Part shown: piece by piece, positions 51,975 to 60,186 of the stretch
Layout of the letters: the number at the start of each line of letters is the position of its first letter
Numbering within the stretch: position 1 is the first letter of the stretch
From: Microthrixaceae bacterium
GTDB taxonomy: Bacteria > Actinomycetota > Acidimicrobiia > Acidimicrobiales > Poriferisodalaceae
Reading direction: 5' to 3'
Assembly: GCA_011523825.1 (NCBI GenBank)
Contig: WTFX01000026.1
Coordinates: forward strand, 392,321 to 456,320
Length of the DNA: 64,000 bases
Notes under the pieces: model-generated
The model's input: the letters and a program-made list of their open reading frames with translations, nothing else
Databases searched by the model: none
Told to the model about the DNA's origin: nothing
Translations under genes and position numbers: made by a program

Positions 51975-52826
51975 TCACCCAGCGATCTCGGCACCCGCTC
52001 CTGGTCGCTGCAAGGAAGACAGCAGCGAGCCCTGGCGACCCAGCGGCTCAACCCCAAGCGAGCGGAAGATGCGCCAGTACAGGCTGATGTCCGACGAGAT
52101 GAGCGGCACGCCGAGCTCCGCTTCGATGCCGGCCGCCAAGCTGACGATGCGCCGGGGCAGGCCGTCGTCGCCCCGGTAGTTGGACATGCCGTTGACCAGC
52201 ACCGCGTCCACGTTGGGTGCCTGCTGCACGGTGTACTCGCACGACCGCAGCGCTAGGTCGCCCTCGAAGATCCAGATGCTGTCGTTCACCTCGTCCTGGG
52301 TGGCGTACCAGCCTTGGTCGACGAAGTTCTGCGCCCACACCACGTCGATGCCGGCGCTGCGCAGGAACCGCACCACGCCGTCACGCCAGTCGGGCCAGAA
52401 GTACACGGCGTTGAGGGCAACCTGCTCGTAGCCCTGTGCCTCGCAGGCCTCCACCAGCGTCAGGCCGGCCATGTGGAACGGCGTCTCGTACTTCTCCGAC
52501 ATCTCTGCGGTGAACCGGCGGACGTCGGACGCGTCGGTGCCGGCGGCATGCACCCAGTTCGTGCCCACCTGCCCGACCACATCGGCGCCGCTGTTGGACA
52601 GGCAGTGCACGGTCTCCTCGAGCAGGTGGAACAGCCCGGCCCGGTCGCTGAGCCGGTGCGCGTAGCCGGGGGCGTGCAGCAGGCGGCCGTGCACGCCCAC
52701 CGACGGCGGGCACATGCGCAGGAAATCGGTGGGGGCTGCGTCGAAGTCCATCGGCGGTGCGGTGAAGCCGACCTGGTGCGGGAACAGCTTCTTCGCCGGG
52801 TCGGACCACTTGGCAGGCTTGCTCAC
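51975..52826 (-). CDS. Maleate isomerase/arylmalonate decarboxylase-like protein without catalytic Cys
   Basis: A 283-residue protein of the Asp/Glu racemase fold. It has LFPHQVGFTAPPMDFDAAPT at the start and GVPLISSDISLYWRIFRSLG at the end, as in maleate cis-trans isomerases. Both usual active-site cysteines are missing: the segments read VVGQVGTNWVHAAG and AVLVNGMSNYRG. Either the chemistry differs or the protein is not an isomerase. Gene order places it just after the dioxygenase gene. Confidence 0.7.
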   Translation of the reverse strand: MSKPAKWSDPAKKLFPHQVGFTAPPMDFDAAPTDFLRMCPPSVGVHGRLLHAPGYAHRLSDRAGLFHLLEETVHCLSNSGADVVGQVGTNWVHAAGTDASDVRRFTAEMSEKYETPFHMAGLTLVEACEAQGYEQVALNAVYFWPDWRDGVVRFLRSAGIDVVWAQNFVDQGWYATQDEVNDSIWIFEGDLALRSCEYTVQQAPNVDAVLVNGMSNYRGDDGLPRRIVSLAAGIEAELGVPLISSDISLYWRIFRSLGVEPLGRQGSLLSSLQRPGAGAEIAG

Positions 52827-52851
52827 CGGGCTGCGGCCTCCTTGGAAGCGC

Positions 52852-54162
52852 TCACGAGCCCTGCGGCAGGTACAGGTCGTGGTTCGCTGGATCGAGGCGC
52901 AGGCTCAGCTCGCGCAGGCGGCCGTGGAACTCGTCGCGGGGAACGTGACAGAGGCGGATGTGGCGGCCCGAGGCAGGGTCGAATGCCGTGCGGCCGTGCA
53001 TCACCCGGTGGTTGTCGATGAGCATGCCCTGGCCGGGCTCGACCCGGAGGGTGGCCATGAAGTCCGGGCTCTCCATGCGAGCGCTGTAGGCGCGGATGGC
53101 GTCATAGAGGCGGTCGACGTCATCGGGCGGCACGTCAAGGGGGGCCAGCGCCCGGTCGAAGTAGCGGATGCCGCTGAGGCGGCCGAATTCGTCCAGCCGG
53201 ATGAGCGGTCCGCGGCTGCGCATGTTGATCTCGCCGGGATGGCGCCGGACGTGGGTGATCGGCAGGGTGGTGAGGGCCTCGAATGCTTCGGGTTCTTCGG
53301 CGCGCAGCGATTCGGCGATGGCGAAGCCGTCCACGTAGGTGCTCAAGCCGCCGATGTCGGTGTTGACCAGGCAGTGGAAGATGTCGATGCCCGGCGGGGA
53401 GTAGTGGAAGGGGTCGTCGATATGGGGGCTCTGGGCCATGCCGGTCTTGGCCCCCAGCTTGGACACCGGTTCGGCTCGCACGTCGTAGATGTAGCCGTAG
53501 GGGGTGGTCTCGTGGATGGGGCCGATCAGGTTGGCGATCTGCTCGGTGCGTTCGGGGTCGGTGCCGACACCGTCGATGCGCACGATGCCGTAGTCGCGCA
53601 GCTTGCAATAGGCGTCGAGCAGGCCGGTGCCGCCGCCGCTGGCAGCGGCCCAGTCCACGGTGGGGAAGTGTTCGGCCAGCTCGGAGCGCCAGGTGACGGG
53701 CCGCCAGGCGGCGCGGCGCTGGCGGGCGTTGTCGTCGTAAGCGTTGGCAATGAGCCAGTCGCTGCCGTAGGCGGATCGATGGCCGCCGGGCCAGGTCAGC
53801 ACCAGATCGCCGCTGCAGGCCTCGGCGGTGGCGGCCGTGATGTCCGGCGGCAAGCGGGACACGGTCATCGAGCGGATGGCGTCGGCGGGATTGCCGCACT
53901 CGGTGCAGCAGCAGCAATGCCGCAGCCACTGGGCGGCGTAGGTGCGCTGCGCGTTGTCGGCGAAGGTGACGTGCACCTGGCGGCCGTCGATTGCGGCGCC
54001 GGTCACCGCGGGGGCGTTGTCGATGCCGAGCCGGTTGCCCAGGTGCGGGTTGTAGGTGGTGATGTCGCCGACGGTGCCGTGCTGGATCGGGGGGCTCGCC
54101 GACGCGTTCGCTGATGGTTCCGTCGCCAGCTCAGCCGATGGGGCTCTGGGCGGTGAGTCCAC
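52852..54162 (-). CDS. Gamma-butyrobetaine dioxygenase-like (TauD/BBOX) oxygenase
   Basis: A 436-residue protein. An N-terminal Zn-binding DUF971-like domain (YAAQWLRHCCCCTECGNPAD) is fused to a TauD-type oxygenase with the Fe motif His-x-Asp in QSPHIDDPFHYSPPG and the second His in LIDNHRVMHGRTAFDPASGR. This layout is that of gamma-butyrobetaine hydroxylase and trimethyllysine dioxygenase, which use 2-oxoglutarate. It overlaps the SDR gene by 32 bases, so the two are cotranscribed. Confidence 0.88.
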   Translation of the reverse strand: MDSPPRAPSAELATEPSANASASPPIQHGTVGDITTYNPHLGNRLGIDNAPAVTGAAIDGRQVHVTFADNAQRTYAAQWLRHCCCCTECGNPADAIRSMTVSRLPPDITAATAEACSGDLVLTWPGGHRSAYGSDWLIANAYDDNARQRRAAWRPVTWRSELAEHFPTVDWAAASGGGTGLLDAYCKLRDYGIVRIDGVGTDPERTEQIANLIGPIHETTPYGYIYDVRAEPVSKLGAKTGMAQSPHIDDPFHYSPPGIDIFHCLVNTDIGGLSTYVDGFAIAESLRAEEPEAFEALTTLPITHVRRHPGEINMRSRGPLIRLDEFGRLSGIRYFDRALAPLDVPPDDVDRLYDAIRAYSARMESPDFMATLRVEPGQGMLIDNHRVMHGRTAFDPASGRHIRLCHVPRDEFHGRLRELSLRLDPANHDLYLPQGS

Positions 54163-54862
54163 CGTCCACAGTTAACACGCTGCCCGAAACGAATCCGGCC
54201 ATCGGGGAGGCCAGCCAGGCAACGGTTTCGGCGACGTCGTCGGGCGTGCCGAGACGCCCGACCGGATGGCGCCGGAGGGCCTCGACGCGGGCGGCTTCGG
54301 GGTCGGGTTGCATCTCGAATGCGGCATCGGCGAGGGCCGTGTTGATCCAGCCGGGACTGACCGCCACGCAGCGGATGCCTTGGTGGCCGTGGTCGACGGC
54401 GATGGCTCGGGTGAGCGCCTCGACCGCGCCTTTGGAGGCGCTGTAGACGGCCATGCCGGCGTCGGCGTGCGTGGCGGCGATGGAGGCGATGTTGATGATG
54501 ACGCCGCCGGTGGGCTGGCTGGCCATCTGACGCACGGCGGCCCGGCTCATGTTGAACACGCCCCGGATGTTGACGCCCACGACGAGATCGAAGTCCTCAT
54601 CGGTGGTGTCGGCGATGGTCTTCTCGACTTGGACCCCGGCATTGTTGACCACGGCGTCGAGCGAACCGAATCGCTCGACCGCAGCGGCGACAAGGGCGTC
54701 AGCCTGGGCCGGGTCGGCGACGTCGGTCCGCAGCCATGCGGCGCCTTGGATGTCGGGCTCGCTGCGGCTGCCGGTCAGCACATCCCAGCCATCAGCCGCG
54801 AACCGCCGGGCGATCGTCTCGCCGATCCCCGAGCTCGCTCCCGTCACCACCACACTGCTCAT
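54131..54862 (-). CDS. SDR-family oxidoreductase
   Basis: A 243-residue SDR: VVVTGASSGIGETIARRFAA, NNAGVQ, IINIASIAATHADAGM, YSASKGA and VSPGWINTALADAAF are all in place. ATG 54862 has a GGAGGGG site. A position before the dioxygenase gene suggests oxidation of a 3-hydroxy or aldehyde intermediate of betaine breakdown; inferred from context. Confidence 0.9.
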   Translation of the reverse strand: MSSVVVTGASSGIGETIARRFAADGWDVLTGSRSEPDIQGAAWLRTDVADPAQADALVAAAVERFGSLDAVVNNAGVQVEKTIADTTDEDFDLVVGVNIRGVFNMSRAAVRQMASQPTGGVIINIASIAATHADAGMAVYSASKGAVEALTRAIAVDHGHQGIRCVAVSPGWINTALADAAFEMQPDPEAARVEALRRHPVGRLGTPDDVAETVAWLASPMAGFVSGSVLTVDGGLTAQSPIG

Positions 54863-55062
54863 GCTCGCCCCTCCGCCCGTTCCCGTGTCCTGCTTCCGGC
54901 ACCGCCGGTTCAGCCGCCGCCGACGCTGTGGCCGACTCGTCGTCGCATTTGGCAGGCTTGAAGCATGGCTCATCGGCATGACGCTGTCGGCACAACCCCT
55001 GCGTCACCCCGTGCTCGCGGCGGCGCGGTCGATGGAGTCCGACGGCGCGGCGATTCGCTTCC

Positions 55063-55440
55063 ATGAGGATCGTCGCCATCGAGCACGTGCAGCTCGCGAT
55101 GCCGCCCGGCCGCGAGGCCGACGCGCAGGCGTTCTATGAGGGCCTGCTCGGCCTGCCCCGGGTGCCCAAACCACCGCACCTGGAAGTACGGGGCGGCTGC
55201 TGGTTCGAGAGCGATTTGGGAACGAGCGCCGTCAAGCTTCACCTTGGCGTCGAGGATCCGTTCCGTCCCGCGCGCAAGGCCCACCCTGCGTTGCAGGTGC
55301 AGGATCTTCCCGCACTCGTGGAACGGCTGCGCGGCGCCGGTATCGCCGTTCGCGATGACGAGCCACTCGAGGGCTACGACCGCGTCTATGTGGATGATCC
55401 CTTCGGCAACCGCCTAGAGCTGCTGGAACCGCACACCTGA
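55063..55440 (+). CDS. VOC family protein
   Basis: A 125-residue glyoxalase-fold protein: RIVAIEHVQLAMPPGREADA, GCWFESDLGTSAVKLHLGVE and YDRVYVDDPFGNRLELLEPH. Metal-ligand candidates are His8, His in KLHLG and Glu in NRLELLE. The substrate is unknown. It is convergent with the sarcosine-oxidase-like gene. Confidence 0.85.
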   Translation: MRIVAIEHVQLAMPPGREADAQAFYEGLLGLPRVPKPPHLEVRGGCWFESDLGTSAVKLHLGVEDPFRPARKAHPALQVQDLPALVERLRGAGIAVRDDEPLEGYDRVYVDDPFGNRLELLEPHT

Positions 55441-55451
55441 GCGGGCGTCGA

Positions 55452-56603
55452 TCAGGGCCGGAAAGACTCGAGCTTGAGCACCAGGTCGGTCCAGCCTTCT
55501 TCGGTGAACAGCGTTCCTGCCAGCCGCCCAATCTCATCGGCCGACTTTGCTGCCGAGCCGCAGCCGCCGACCGCAACGGCCACACGATCGTCGACCCAGT
55601 CGATCCATGGAAGATCGTGCGGTGTGTTGGTGACCACGCATGGCTTGATGTCCTTGGACAGGATCGTGCGGTGGGGGAGGAATTCCCGCAGCCGGTCCTC
55701 GAGATCGTCGGCTTCGGCTTGGCTGCCGCCGCTGCGGAACCAGTCGACCACGGTGGGGAGATCGTCGGCGAAGCTGGCGGCGGGGTCGTAGCCGCCGATC
55801 TTCAGCATGACTCGACCGTCGGGGAACCGGACCGGCGGCACCCAGTAGATGTCATGACGAGGATCTGCCTCGCACGTGGCCGAGTCGGTCCGGGAGATGA
55901 GGCTCGGCAGCGCCGGACCGTCGTCGAGCTCTGCCATCAGGATCGTCCGCAGGCTGCGCTCGAGCGGCAGGTCGACGCCGACCAGCTCGGCCGCCCAGGC
56001 ACCGGTGCACAGCAGCACGCCTTGGGCGAGCAGCGTGTCGTTCCCGACGGTCAGCTGCACGCCGTCCGCAGTCGGTGTGAGCGCCGAGACGGGCGCGTCC
56101 ACCACCGTCCCGCCCGCATCGGCCGTCAGACGGCTCTGCGCCGCGACCATCCGCCGTGGGTTGATGTGGCCCGCCGGTGCAGCTTCGACAATGATCGTGT
56201 CCGCGCTCGACATGTCGATCCCGTAGCGCTCCGCAACCTCGGCAGCCGTGACCTCACGCGCGTCGACCTCGAGTTCGAGCGCATAGGCAAGGTCCGCGTG
56301 CGGGTCAGCCCCCGAATAGACAAGCCCGGTGCCGGAATGAAACGGGATGCCCGAGCGCTCCTCGATGTCTGCATACCTGCCGATCGAGCGGATCGCCAGG
56401 TGCGACCAAGCGGGATCCGGATCGATCTTCCGCGTGATCCGGCCTTCGTCGTAGTGGCTCGCGAACGGACCGTCTGACGTCGCGTAGTCCTCCGGCTCGC
56501 CAGGCCCGATCAGCGCGACCGAGTGTCCGGCCTCCGCCAGATGGCGGGCGGCCGCACTGCCGATCAGCCCCCGCCCAACAACCGCCACCTCAAAATTCGA
56601 CAT
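55452..56603 (-). CDS. FAD-dependent amine oxidase (monomeric sarcosine oxidase-like)
   Basis: A 383-residue protein with the Rossmann motif VAVVGRGLIGSAAARHLAEA and the DAO-family C-terminal VAVAVGGCGSAAKSADEIGR. Cys in SKDIKPCVVTNTPHDLPW matches the position of the flavin-linked Cys in monomeric sarcosine oxidase. It would oxidise N-methyl amino acids to formaldehyde and amine. Its place among betaine-type genes supports use in methylated-amine catabolism. Confidence 0.88.
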   Translation of the reverse strand: MSNFEVAVVGRGLIGSAAARHLAEAGHSVALIGPGEPEDYATSDGPFASHYDEGRITRKIDPDPAWSHLAIRSIGRYADIEERSGIPFHSGTGLVYSGADPHADLAYALELEVDAREVTAAEVAERYGIDMSSADTIIVEAAPAGHINPRRMVAAQSRLTADAGGTVVDAPVSALTPTADGVQLTVGNDTLLAQGVLLCTGAWAAELVGVDLPLERSLRTILMAELDDGPALPSLISRTDSATCEADPRHDIYWVPPVRFPDGRVMLKIGGYDPAASFADDLPTVVDWFRSGGSQAEADDLEDRLREFLPHRTILSKDIKPCVVTNTPHDLPWIDWVDDRVAVAVGGCGSAAKSADEIGRLAGTLFTEEGWTDLVLKLESFRP

Positions 56604-56691
56604 GGGGCGAGTCTGTCAGCGCGCTGCGGTCGACGCTTGGCGTGCCCGCCGGCGTGACGCGGCTGCCGCAGGTATCTGGACGCGGCAGGCT

Positions 56692-57717
56692 GTGTATGTG
56701 CCAGACACCGAGGACGCCCGCGACGTGCCAGCCGAGCCGGCCGACGTGGACGCCGTCTATTCCGACGACTACCGCCTGGTCAACGGCCGTGCGGGCGAAG
56801 CGCTGACGATCCCTTCGGCAAATCCCACTAACTTCCACCAGGCCATCTCCGACACCGGTGCCATGCCCCGCCAGGACATCTGGGCGAAGCTCTTCCTGCC
56901 GGACGGGCCAGGGCCGTTTCCGGTCGTGATCGTCGTGCCCGGCAGCCTTGGGCTCGCTCCCCACCACCTCGCCCACGCATCGGCCATCGTCGATCTCGGC
57001 ATCGCTGCGTGCGGCATCGATCCGTTCGGCCCGCGCAGCGTCACCTCGACGGTCGCCAACCAGATCCAGTACTCCTTTGCGGCGAGCGCCTGGGATGTCC
57101 TCGCCACAGCGGAGGTGCTGGCGTCTCGTCCCGACATAGACGCAACCCGCATCGGCGCGCAAGGCCACAGCCGGGGCGGCTCGGCAGTGCTCAGCGCCGC
57201 ATCGGTGCACCTCGCCGCAGTCTCCCGTGCCCCGAAACTGGCAGGCGTCTATGCCGCCTATCCCTGGTGCGGCCACCAGTTCACCGATCCCGATGTCGGC
57301 GGCACGCGGGTCCGGGCGATCATCGGCGACCAGGACGACTGGTGCTCGCCGATGCAGGTGCAAGCCCACATCCACGCCATGCGTGTCGCCGGCGGCGACG
57401 CCTCGGTGCGAGTCGTGGCGGACGCCCACCACAGCTTCGACCGCAACACACCCCTGGAGCACATCCCCGACGCTGCCGTCACGCCGGGAGCGCCCACCGT
57501 CTACATCGCCGACAACGGGGCCTTCATCCCACCGACCTCCGACGAGCCAGATCCATCGCTGGTCGACCTCGACGGCTTCCTCTACTCCATCAACGCCGGC
57601 TACGGCGTCCGGGGCGCCCACATCGGCGGCACCCCCGAACTCGCCCCCCTCTTCGTCGACGACATGACGACGTTCTGGCTCAGCACCCTGTCTCCGACCC
57701 CGCCATCTGCTGTCTAG
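56692..57717 (+). CDS. Dienelactone hydrolase-like alpha/beta hydrolase
   Basis: About 341 residues. The nucleophile elbow is IGAQGHSRGGSAVLS (Ser), with Asp in IIGDQDDWCSP and His in VVADAHHSFDRNTP. The N-terminal part (DIWAKLFLPDGPGPFPVVIV) fits the DLH/acyl-peptidase group. GTG 56692 or 56698 is the probable start. An ATG at 56602 faces the divergent gene's start and adds a basic stretch of no clear value. Confidence 0.75.
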   Translation: MYVPDTEDARDVPAEPADVDAVYSDDYRLVNGRAGEALTIPSANPTNFHQAISDTGAMPRQDIWAKLFLPDGPGPFPVVIVVPGSLGLAPHHLAHASAIVDLGIAACGIDPFGPRSVTSTVANQIQYSFAASAWDVLATAEVLASRPDIDATRIGAQGHSRGGSAVLSAASVHLAAVSRAPKLAGVYAAYPWCGHQFTDPDVGGTRVRAIIGDQDDWCSPMQVQAHIHAMRVAGGDASVRVVADAHHSFDRNTPLEHIPDAAVTPGAPTVYIADNGAFIPPTSDEPDPSLVDLDGFLYSINAGYGVRGAHIGGTPELAPLFVDDMTTFWLSTLSPTPPSAV

Positions 57718-57769
57718 AAGCGCGCGCGTCGTGTATGCGTAGATCAACGCGATCGGGCAAGCTGAACCC

Positions 57770-58543
57770 ATGACGGACGCAGGACGTGTGATTGATCTGT
57801 CGGTCGAGGTGATCGGCGACGTTGAGACGGTGTGGCGAGCGGTGGCGACGGGGCCGGGAATCTCGTCGTGGTATGTGCCTCACACCGTCGAGGAACGTGC
57901 TGGAGGAGCGGGGGTCGCATCGTTCGGACCCGAGCCGGAGATGCAGATCGCCGGCCGGGTCGCTGTGTGGGAGCCGCCGCACCGGATCGTGTTCGACGGC
58001 GGCGAGGGTGTCGGCGGGCTCACTTTCGAATGGACCGTCGAGCCGCACGACGACAACACCTGCACCGTGCACCTGCACAACGCCGGTTTCGGCGACGACG
58101 ACCCGCAGTACGACGCCATGGTCGACGGCTGGAAGCTGTTCATGGCCAACCTGCAGCTCCACCTCGAGCACTTCGCCGGCCAGGCCGCGACCTCAGCGCT
58201 GCCGATGGTGATGTGGCCCGTCACCCCTGAGGAAGGGTGGGAGATCCTCGCCGGCGGTCTCGGCATCGACCAGATGCCAGCGGTCGGCGACCGGCTCGAC
58301 GTGGCTGCCGGCGACGACACGAAGCTGGGCGGCACTGTCATCGACACCGGCCCCCGCCGCATTTCCCTGCTGGCGGACACGCCCGCACCCGGCACGGCCT
58401 TCCTGACATCCGAGGACGGCGGCGGGTTCACGATGGTCTCGGTCTGGCTGTATCTCTACGGCTCTGATGGCGCAGCCATCGCCGAGCGCGACGATGCCAG
58501 CTGGCGCGCTTGGCTCGCCGACCGCGCCCCCCAAACCGACTGA
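57770..58543 (+). CDS. SRPBCC/AHSA1-type ligand-binding protein
   Basis: A 257-residue START/SRPBCC protein. VIDLSVEVIGDVETVWRAVA, ISSWYVPHTVEERAGGAGV and WEPPHRIVFDGG define the first domain. A second beta-rich half (TKLGGTVIDTGPRRISLLAD) may be a degenerate copy. It is a hydrophobic-ligand carrier; the ligand is unknown. Confidence 0.8.
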   Translation: MTDAGRVIDLSVEVIGDVETVWRAVATGPGISSWYVPHTVEERAGGAGVASFGPEPEMQIAGRVAVWEPPHRIVFDGGEGVGGLTFEWTVEPHDDNTCTVHLHNAGFGDDDPQYDAMVDGWKLFMANLQLHLEHFAGQAATSALPMVMWPVTPEEGWEILAGGLGIDQMPAVGDRLDVAAGDDTKLGGTVIDTGPRRISLLADTPAPGTAFLTSEDGGGFTMVSVWLYLYGSDGAAIAERDDASWRAWLADRAPQTD

Positions 58544-58591
58544 CGTCTCGACTGATCCCCCGTTGAGCCCGAGAACCGGGCTCAACACGAA

Positions 58592-58984
58592 TCAGTCGGG
58601 GTGGACCTGCGTGCGGCGGCGCTTGAGCATGCGGTCTTTGACTCGCCAGCCGTCGGGGGTCTTCACCGCCAGGTCGTGATACGAGGCGGTGCCGACCTTG
58701 CCGCCGCCCAGCAGGGCCAGGATGCGGAACTTCAGCTCCACCCCAGCGTCCGTTTCGTTCACGTAGATGTTGGTCATCGTGTGGGTGCGCGGGTGCTCGG
58801 CCTCATCGGCCATGAAGTCCCGGATCGCTGTCAGGCCCTCCAGTCGAGGCGCCCCCAGATCGGTCAGATCGAACACCGCGTCGTCCGTGAAGATCGTCCC
58901 CAGCCGGTCCCAGTCGCGGTCGTCGATGATGTCGCCGTAGCGACCCGGCAGCTCGTGCAGTTCCAGGCGGTCAGCAATGTCCAT
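58592..58984 (-). CDS. SnoaL/NTF2-like protein
   Basis: A 130-residue cone-barrel protein: RLELHELPGRYGDIIDDRDW, LGTIFTDDAVFDLTDLGAPR, HTMTNIYVNETDAGVELKFR and a Lys/Arg-rich end. Such proteins are small lyases, isomerases or accessory subunits. A later in-frame ATG at 58984 is used rather than the longer upstream start. Confidence 0.85.
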   Translation of the reverse strand: MDIADRLELHELPGRYGDIIDDRDWDRLGTIFTDDAVFDLTDLGAPRLEGLTAIRDFMADEAEHPRTHTMTNIYVNETDAGVELKFRILALLGGGKVGTASYHDLAVKTPDGWRVKDRMLKRRRTQVHPD

Positions 58985-59060
58985 GCCGGGACCATAGGCG
59001 AGTCGACGCGTGCGCTTCCCGGCGAGCGCGCCCGAAGGCCATGGCCGGTGATCCGGACGT

Positions 59061-60119
59061 TCAGCGGGCGAGGTTGGCGCGGACGCGGGGGATGACATCG
59101 CTGGCGAAGCGTTCCAGCGAGGCATTCATGACCGACGGCGGCAGGCCGGGCGGGCCGCCCCAGGTGACGAGGTCGGTCACGTCATGGTCCCGGACCATCG
59201 TCGTCAGCTCGGCCACGCAATGATCGGCGTCGCCGGTAGTCCACACCAGCGGGTTCAGCGGGTCGGGCTGGCGTGGCCCGGTGCGGGCGGCACGCTCTCG
59301 GGCGGCTGCCTTGTGGTCAGCGCTGGCCTTGATGATCCCGATATAGACATCCCGCCGGTACTTCTCCGCAACGGCTATCGACTCCCACGTCGGGTCATCG
59401 GCAGGGTCCCGGCCGTCGGTCACGTACACGCCCCGGATGATCCCCACTCGCTTGTCGCCAGAATCCCGGCCGTCAGTTGCCAGTGCTTCCTTCCACGGGT
59501 CCAGCACCGCCGCCTTCGGCCCTTGGGGCAGCAGATTCGTGTCGAACCGGGCGGCGCGTCGGGCGCCCGCCTCGCTGGTGGCCGCCACCCACAGCGGCGG
59601 ACCGCCGGGCTGCACCGGGTCGGGGGTGACCCGCAGGTCCCGGTACGAGTAGCGCTTGCCCTCGTAGCTGAACGGCTCGCCTGACCAGGCCAGCCGCAGG
59701 ATCTCGATTGCCTCCTCGGTCAGCGACACCCGCCGGCTGACCGGCAGGCCGAACCCGGCGAACTCGTGCGCGGCGTAGCCCATGCCGATGCCCAGCTCCA
59801 TGCGCCCGCCCGAGATGTTGTCGAGCACGGCAAGGTCCTCGGCCAGCCGCACCGGGTCGCGGAACGGCATCAGGCAGATGTCGGTGGAGAATCGCATCGT
59901 GGTGGTGAGCGCTGCCGCCGCGCCGGCCACCGGCACGAAGTTGGGCAGGTAGCCGTCTTCGATGAAGTGATGCTCGGTGAACCAGCACAGCTCCAGCCCG
60001 AGCTGCTCGGCTAGCACCACCTGCTCGAACGTCTCGGCGTACACCTGCGGCATGGTCACGTCGCTGCCCGGCGGGCAGCGGAAGTCGTGCACGATCCCGA
60101 ACCTGAGCGACTGCGCCAT
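59061..60119 (-). CDS. LLM class F420-dependent oxidoreductase
   Basis: A 352-residue luciferase-like protein: MPQVYAETFEQVVLAEQLGL, CWFTEHHFIEDGYLPNFVPV, STDICLMPFRDPVRLAEDLA, SGGRMELGIGMGYAAHEFAG and PPLWVAATSEAGARRAARFD. It is of the monooxygenase-like subgroup with the THHF/EHHF start motif. ATG 60119 has an AAGGAG site. It lies next to the MttB gene. Confidence 0.88.
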   Translation of the reverse strand: MAQSLRFGIVHDFRCPPGSDVTMPQVYAETFEQVVLAEQLGLELCWFTEHHFIEDGYLPNFVPVAGAAAALTTTMRFSTDICLMPFRDPVRLAEDLAVLDNISGGRMELGIGMGYAAHEFAGFGLPVSRRVSLTEEAIEILRLAWSGEPFSYEGKRYSYRDLRVTPDPVQPGGPPLWVAATSEAGARRAARFDTNLLPQGPKAAVLDPWKEALATDGRDSGDKRVGIIRGVYVTDGRDPADDPTWESIAVAEKYRRDVYIGIIKASADHKAAARERAARTGPRQPDPLNPLVWTTGDADHCVAELTTMVRDHDVTDLVTWGGPPGLPPSVMNASLERFASDVIPRVRANLAR

Positions 60120-60186
60120 CCCGTGCTCCTTGCTCAGTAACGGCAAGCTAGTTGGGCAGCCCGAAACCGGATGGGGCTCGCACGGT

